64,000 nucleotides of DNA from Caulobacter endophyticus. GTDB lineage: Bacteria; Pseudomonadota; Alphaproteobacteria; Caulobacterales; Caulobacteraceae. Position numbers and translations under genes: made by a program. Of the stretch, positions 61,033 to 64,000 are shown in pieces (position 1 is the first letter of the stretch; each line of letters begins with the position of its first letter). Below the pieces are notes generated by a model, which saw only the letters and a program-made list of their open reading frames with translations, was not told where the DNA came from and did no database searches. The stretch covers positions 124,001-188,000 of the forward strand of contig NZ_JARQWV010000009.1 in NCBI RefSeq assembly GCF_029543245.1, given 5' to 3'.

Positions 61033-62450
61033 CCCCCGCCTCCATCGCGCCCAAGTCGATAGCCGGGCGGCTGGCCCTGATGTTCGCCATCGCCACCACC
61101 CTGGTCTCGGTGCTGGCGGGCGTGGCCATCTTCGGCTTCCAGAGCCTGGAGCTGCGCCGCCACCAGGCCGAGGAACTGAACGCCCGCATGGAGATCATCG
61201 ACGCGATGATCCGCCACGCCGGCGATCCCAAGCGCTGGCCGATGCTGGGCGACAAGCTGGAGTCGTTCACCCCGGCCAACGGCGGCGTGCGCTACCGGGT
61301 CGACTGTCCCGACGCCCGCTTCCGCTTCGCCCCCGACGACGCCCTGGCCCGGGCGCGCGACGGCGTCGACCTGATCCATTTCGACGGCAAGCGCTACATG
61401 ACGCTGACCCGCCGCGTGCCGCCCTATCTGGAGCGGCCGGAGGTGCGGCTGGTGATCGCCGCCGACACCGCGCCGTTCGACGCCTCGCGTCGCGTCCTGG
61501 GCGTGGGCGTGCTGGCCGTATCGCTGGTGACCATCGCCCTGGTCAGCCTGCTGGGCTGGTGGGTGGCCAAGCGAGGCCTCGCGCCCGTCGACCGCCTGTC
61601 GCAGCGGGCCCGGGCCCTGAACCCCAACGATCTTGGCCTGCGCATGCCGACCCACGACCTGCCGACCGAGCTGGTGGGCCTGATGACGGCCTTCAACGGC
61701 GCGCTGGACCGGTTGCAGGACGCCTATGAGCGCCTGGCCTCGTTCAACGCCGACGTGGCCCACGAACTGCGCACCCCGCTGGGCAACCTGATCGGCCAGA
61801 CCCAGGTGGCCCTGTCCCGCCCCCGCGAGGCCGGCGAGCTGGAGGAGGTGCTGCACTCGAACCTCGAAGAGCTGGACCGCCTGCGCTGCATCATCAACGA
61901 CATGCTGTTCATGGCCCGCGCCGACCAGGGGGCCCTGGCGGCCAATCTGGAGCCGGTGTCTCTGGCCGGCCTGACCCACAAGACCGCCGACTTCCTGGAC
62001 GTCCTGTTCGAGGACGCCGGCGTGGCGCTGAAGGTGGTGGGCGACGGCATGGTGGCCGCCGACGCCTCGCTGCTGGGCCGGGCGGTGACCAACCTGCTCG
62101 ACAACGCCATCCGCCACGGCGTCGACTGCAAGACCGTGCGCGTGACCATCGAGCCGCAGGACGGCAAGGTCTGCCTGGGCGTACGCAATCGCGGCGGCCC
62201 CATACCCGAGGCGCATCTGGCGCGGCTGTTCGACCGCTTCTACCGCCTCGACCGCGCCCGCGAGCACAGCCACGACGTCCACGGCCTGGGCCTGGCCGTG
62301 GTCAAGGCCATCGTCACCATGCACGGCGGCACGGTGTTCGCCCGCTGCGAGGACGGCGAGGTGCTGATCGGCTTCATCCTGCCCGGCGGCGTCGTCCAGG
62401 CCGAAGCGCAGGACCCCGCAACCCGCCGGAGCGAACCGGTCGAGGCCTGA
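61029..62450 (+). CDS. Heavy-metal sensor histidine kinase (CusS-like)
   Basis: This 473-residue inner-membrane kinase has two membrane helices (about 13-35 and 156-178) flanking a periplasmic sensor of about 120 residues, then a HAMP domain (GLAPVDRLSQRARALNPNDL), the phosphoacceptor His near 245 in DVAHELRTPLGNLIG, and an ATPase domain (NLLDNAIRHG; HDVHGLGLAVVKAIVTMHGG). The sensor type and the LNPNDLGLRMPTHDLP HAMP exit fit the CusS family. It overlaps its response regulator by 4 bp. Confidence 0.93.
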   Translation: MTPASIAPKSIAGRLALMFAIATTLVSVLAGVAIFGFQSLELRRHQAEELNARMEIIDAMIRHAGDPKRWPMLGDKLESFTPANGGVRYRVDCPDARFRFAPDDALARARDGVDLIHFDGKRYMTLTRRVPPYLERPEVRLVIAADTAPFDASRRVLGVGVLAVSLVTIALVSLLGWWVAKRGLAPVDRLSQRARALNPNDLGLRMPTHDLPTELVGLMTAFNGALDRLQDAYERLASFNADVAHELRTPLGNLIGQTQVALSRPREAGELEEVLHSNLEELDRLRCIINDMLFMARADQGALAANLEPVSLAGLTHKTADFLDVLFEDAGVALKVVGDGMVAADASLLGRAVTNLLDNAIRHGVDCKTVRVTIEPQDGKVCLGVRNRGGPIPEAHLARLFDRFYRLDRAREHSHDVHGLGLAVVKAIVTMHGGTVFARCEDGEVLIGFILPGGVVQAEAQDPATRRSEPVEA

Positions 62451-62541
62451 GCGCCTTCACAAAGCCACGGTTCGCCACCTAAGCGTTACCGAGGCGAACC
62501 TTGAGGCGAGCCGCCCAGGCTGGGGGGACCGGCCCCTATGG

Positions 62542-63027
62542 ATGTCGGGGACTTCCATGATCCTAGCCATGCTCGCCGCCGCCGCGCTCAGCGCCTCGGC
62601 CCCACCACCGGTCGCAAGCAACGCCGCGCCCCTCGATCCCGCCGCCGTGAAGGCGGTCGAGGCGACGGCCTATGACTATGTGGACGGCCAGTTGGAGGGC
62701 GACGTCGCCCGGGTCGCCCGCTCGCTGCACCCGGATCTCGCCAAGCGCGCCATCCGCTCAAAGCCCGATCCCGACGAAACCCTGGGGCTTCGGCGCATGA
62801 ACCGCGACGAACTGGTCGACCTGACCCGGCAAGGCGCGCTCAAGACCCCCCGCGAGCAATGGAACCGCAGCGTGCGGGTGCTCGACATCGCCGGCAACGT
62901 GGCGGTGGCGCGGGTGGAAACGCCTTGGTTCGTCGACCATCTGAACCTCGGCCGCTTCGGCGACCGCTGGGTGATCGTCAACGCGCTTTGGTATCCTAAG
63001 CCCCGGCCGCCGGCGGCGAAGTCCTAG
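62542..63027 (+). CDS. Exported NTF2-like/lumazine-binding family protein
   Basis: This 161-residue protein has a signal peptide (SMILAMLAAAALSASA) and an SnoaL/Lumazine_bd_2-like fold: AVEATAYDYVDGQLEGDVAR, SLHPDLAKRAI, VARVETPWFVDHLNLGRFGD and RWVIVNALWYPKP. The family binds small ligands; the role is unknown. ATG 62542 gives a 5-residue extension; ATG 62557 (MILAML) with GGGGA upstream is equally possible. It lies 91 bp after the kinase gene. Confidence 0.78.
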   Translation: MSGTSMILAMLAAAALSASAPPPVASNAAPLDPAAVKAVEATAYDYVDGQLEGDVARVARSLHPDLAKRAIRSKPDPDETLGLRRMNRDELVDLTRQGALKTPREQWNRSVRVLDIAGNVAVARVETPWFVDHLNLGRFGDRWVIVNALWYPKPRPPAAKS

Positions 63028-63069
63028 ATCGCATCGGCACTCAACAATTCGGGCCTTTTCTCACCGAGC

Positions 63070-63164
63070 ATCCCCGCGAAGGCGGGGATCCAAGCTGCGT
63101 TTCAGGAAGAAGCGCGGCGGTGAGCGACCCGCCAACTCCGCTTGGGTCCCCGCCTTCGCGGGGA
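63070..63164. repeat. Intergenic palindromic repeat, family E
   Basis: CCCCGCGAAGGCGGGGATCC and GGTCCCCGCCTTCGCGGGG arms with ATCCAAGC and CGCTTGGGT just inside match the 10306-10409 copy; the centres differ. It lies between two convergent genes. Confidence 0.8.
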
Positions 63165-63207
63165 AAGACGGGTCTGGGGAGCGCTGCCGTTTGAATGTCG
63201 ACCCGAC

Positions 63208-64000
63208 CTACGCCCCCTCCCCGCCCGTCCAGCCGCCGCCGAGCGCGCGGATCAGGTCGACGCTGGCCGCCAGGCGGCGGGTGCGCAGGTCCAGGGCCGA
63301 ACGGCGGGCGTCCAGTTCGGCGGTCTGAGCGGTGACCACGTCGAGATAGCTGGCCGCGCCTTCCCTATAGCGGGTCGTGGCCAGGGCCGCGGTGCGGGCG
63401 GCGGCATTGACGGCCTCGTCCTGGCGGGCCTGGGCGGCGGCCAGGCGGTTGGCCAGCGCCATCTGGTCCTCGACCTCGCGGAAGGCGTCCAGCACCGTCT
63501 GGCGATAGCCGCCGGCGGCCTCGTCGAACACCGCGCGGCTGCGCGCGACCTCGGCCTTTCGGGCGCCGCCGTCCAGCAGCGGCAAGGCCGCGGCGGCGGG
63601 TCCCAGCGCCCAGACGCGGTTGGCCGTGGTCAGAAGCTCGCCGCCGGTCGACTGCCAGCCGCCGCTGGCGGCCAGGGTCACGGTCGGGAACCAGGCGGCG
63701 CGAGCCACGCCGATGCGGGCGTTGGCGGCGGCCACCCGGCGCTCGGCCGCGGCGATGTCGGGGCGGCGCTGCAAGACCAGCGACGGCGTGCTGACCGGCG
63801 TGAGCGGCGCATCCGACAGCCCCTCGACCGAGGCCACCGAGAAGCTGGAAGCCGGCTCGCCGACCAGCACCGCCAGGGCGTGCTCCAGCAGGGCGCGATC
63901 GGCCTTGGCCTGCTCCTGCTGGGCCAGGGCGGTGGCCAGCTGGGTCTCGGCGCGGCCGGTGTCGAGCGCGCTCGACGCCCCGCCGACCTGGCGACGCCGG
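63208..64000 (-). CDS. Outer-membrane efflux protein, NodT/CusC family, partial
   Basis: This is the C-terminal 263 codons of a TolC-like channel; the start lies beyond the window. Visible are ALDTGRAETQLATALAQQEQ, the family motif VLQRRPDIAAAERRVAAANA, and the second coiled-coil repeat GYRQTVLDAFREVEDQMALA. It is paralogous to the NodT protein at 46772-48226. Close to a CusRS-like system, it may belong to a metal RND efflux operon continuing past the window (inference). Confidence 0.9.
   Translation of the reverse strand, partial: RRRQVGGASSALDTGRAETQLATALAQQEQAKADRALLEHALAVLVGEPASSFSVASVEGLSDAPLTPVSTPSLVLQRRPDIAAAERRVAAANARIGVARAAWFPTVTLAASGGWQSTGGELLTTANRVWALGPAAAALPLLDGGARKAEVARSRAVFDEAAGGYRQTVLDAFREVEDQMALANRLAAAQARQDEAVNAAARTAALATTRYREGAASYLDVVTAQTAELDARRSALDLRTRRLAASVDLIRALGGGWTGGEGA

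Overview
The window is GC-rich DNA densely packed with genes, from an alphaproteobacterium of the Caulobacter type. Supporting signs are the large TonB-dependent receptor, the PurS/PurQ/small-PurL purine set, the F1-ATPase zeta inhibitor (DUF1476) next to purC, a GGAAC-N17-CGTT general-stress promoter, many NodT/Emr efflux parts, and intergenic palindromic repeats of alphaproteobacterial type. The genus is an inference. No rRNA, tRNA, CRISPR array, insertion sequence or integrase was seen.

Region 1 (1-11.8 kb) is a polyamine/amine uptake and catabolism locus. One long minus-strand run holds a GntR regulator, two aldehyde dehydrogenases, a class III aminotransferase, a PuuA-like glutamine synthetase, and a PotF-PotB-PotC-PotA ABC importer (PotA is cut by the window start). 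A divergent omega-aminotransferase faces it. Two GATC-centred palindromes, one before each arm, are good candidates for the GntR operator. Almost every junction in the run carries a palindromic repeat of one of several families.

Region 2 (12-27.9 kb) is mixed: a soluble chemoreceptor-like sensor, a secreted pectate lyase, a 975-residue TonB-dependent receptor, a 2OG-Fe(II) oxygenase coupled to a small secreted protein and a two-helix potassium channel, a START-like protein, a cyclophilin, a fused 5-oxoprolinase, a GDT1-family manganese exporter behind a clear yybP-ykoY manganese riboswitch, an orphan DUF2793 phage-type protein and a nitronate monooxygenase.

Region 3 (28-36.5 kb) centres on methylmalonyl-CoA mutase (both subunits) and its chaperone MeaB. 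Between them lie a NADAR-family protein, a membrane protein, a Uma2 nuclease, two DUF4112 membrane proteins and a YbjQ protein; a GST follows.

Region 4 (36.6-40.7 kb) has a second GST and two related Spinster-type MFS transporters that share an operator-like motif, with a 55-codon gene between them.

Region 5 (41-58.3 kb) is a purine biosynthesis region (purB, purC, purS, purQ, purL) broken up by accessory genes: a second 2OG oxygenase overlapping a deoxyinosine-type DNA glycosylase, the ATPase zeta inhibitor, an EmrA-EmrB-NodT drug efflux operon with a divergent LysR regulator, a PLP aminotransferase, lipoproteins, a 48-residue Gln-rich peptide gene behind an EcfG-type promoter, and a VapBC pair.

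Region 6 (58.3-64 kb) has a Cys-rich lipoprotein, two tandem paralogues of an unrecognised family, a heavy-metal type two-component system, an NTF2-like secreted protein and the 3' part of another NodT-family efflux channel cut by the window end.
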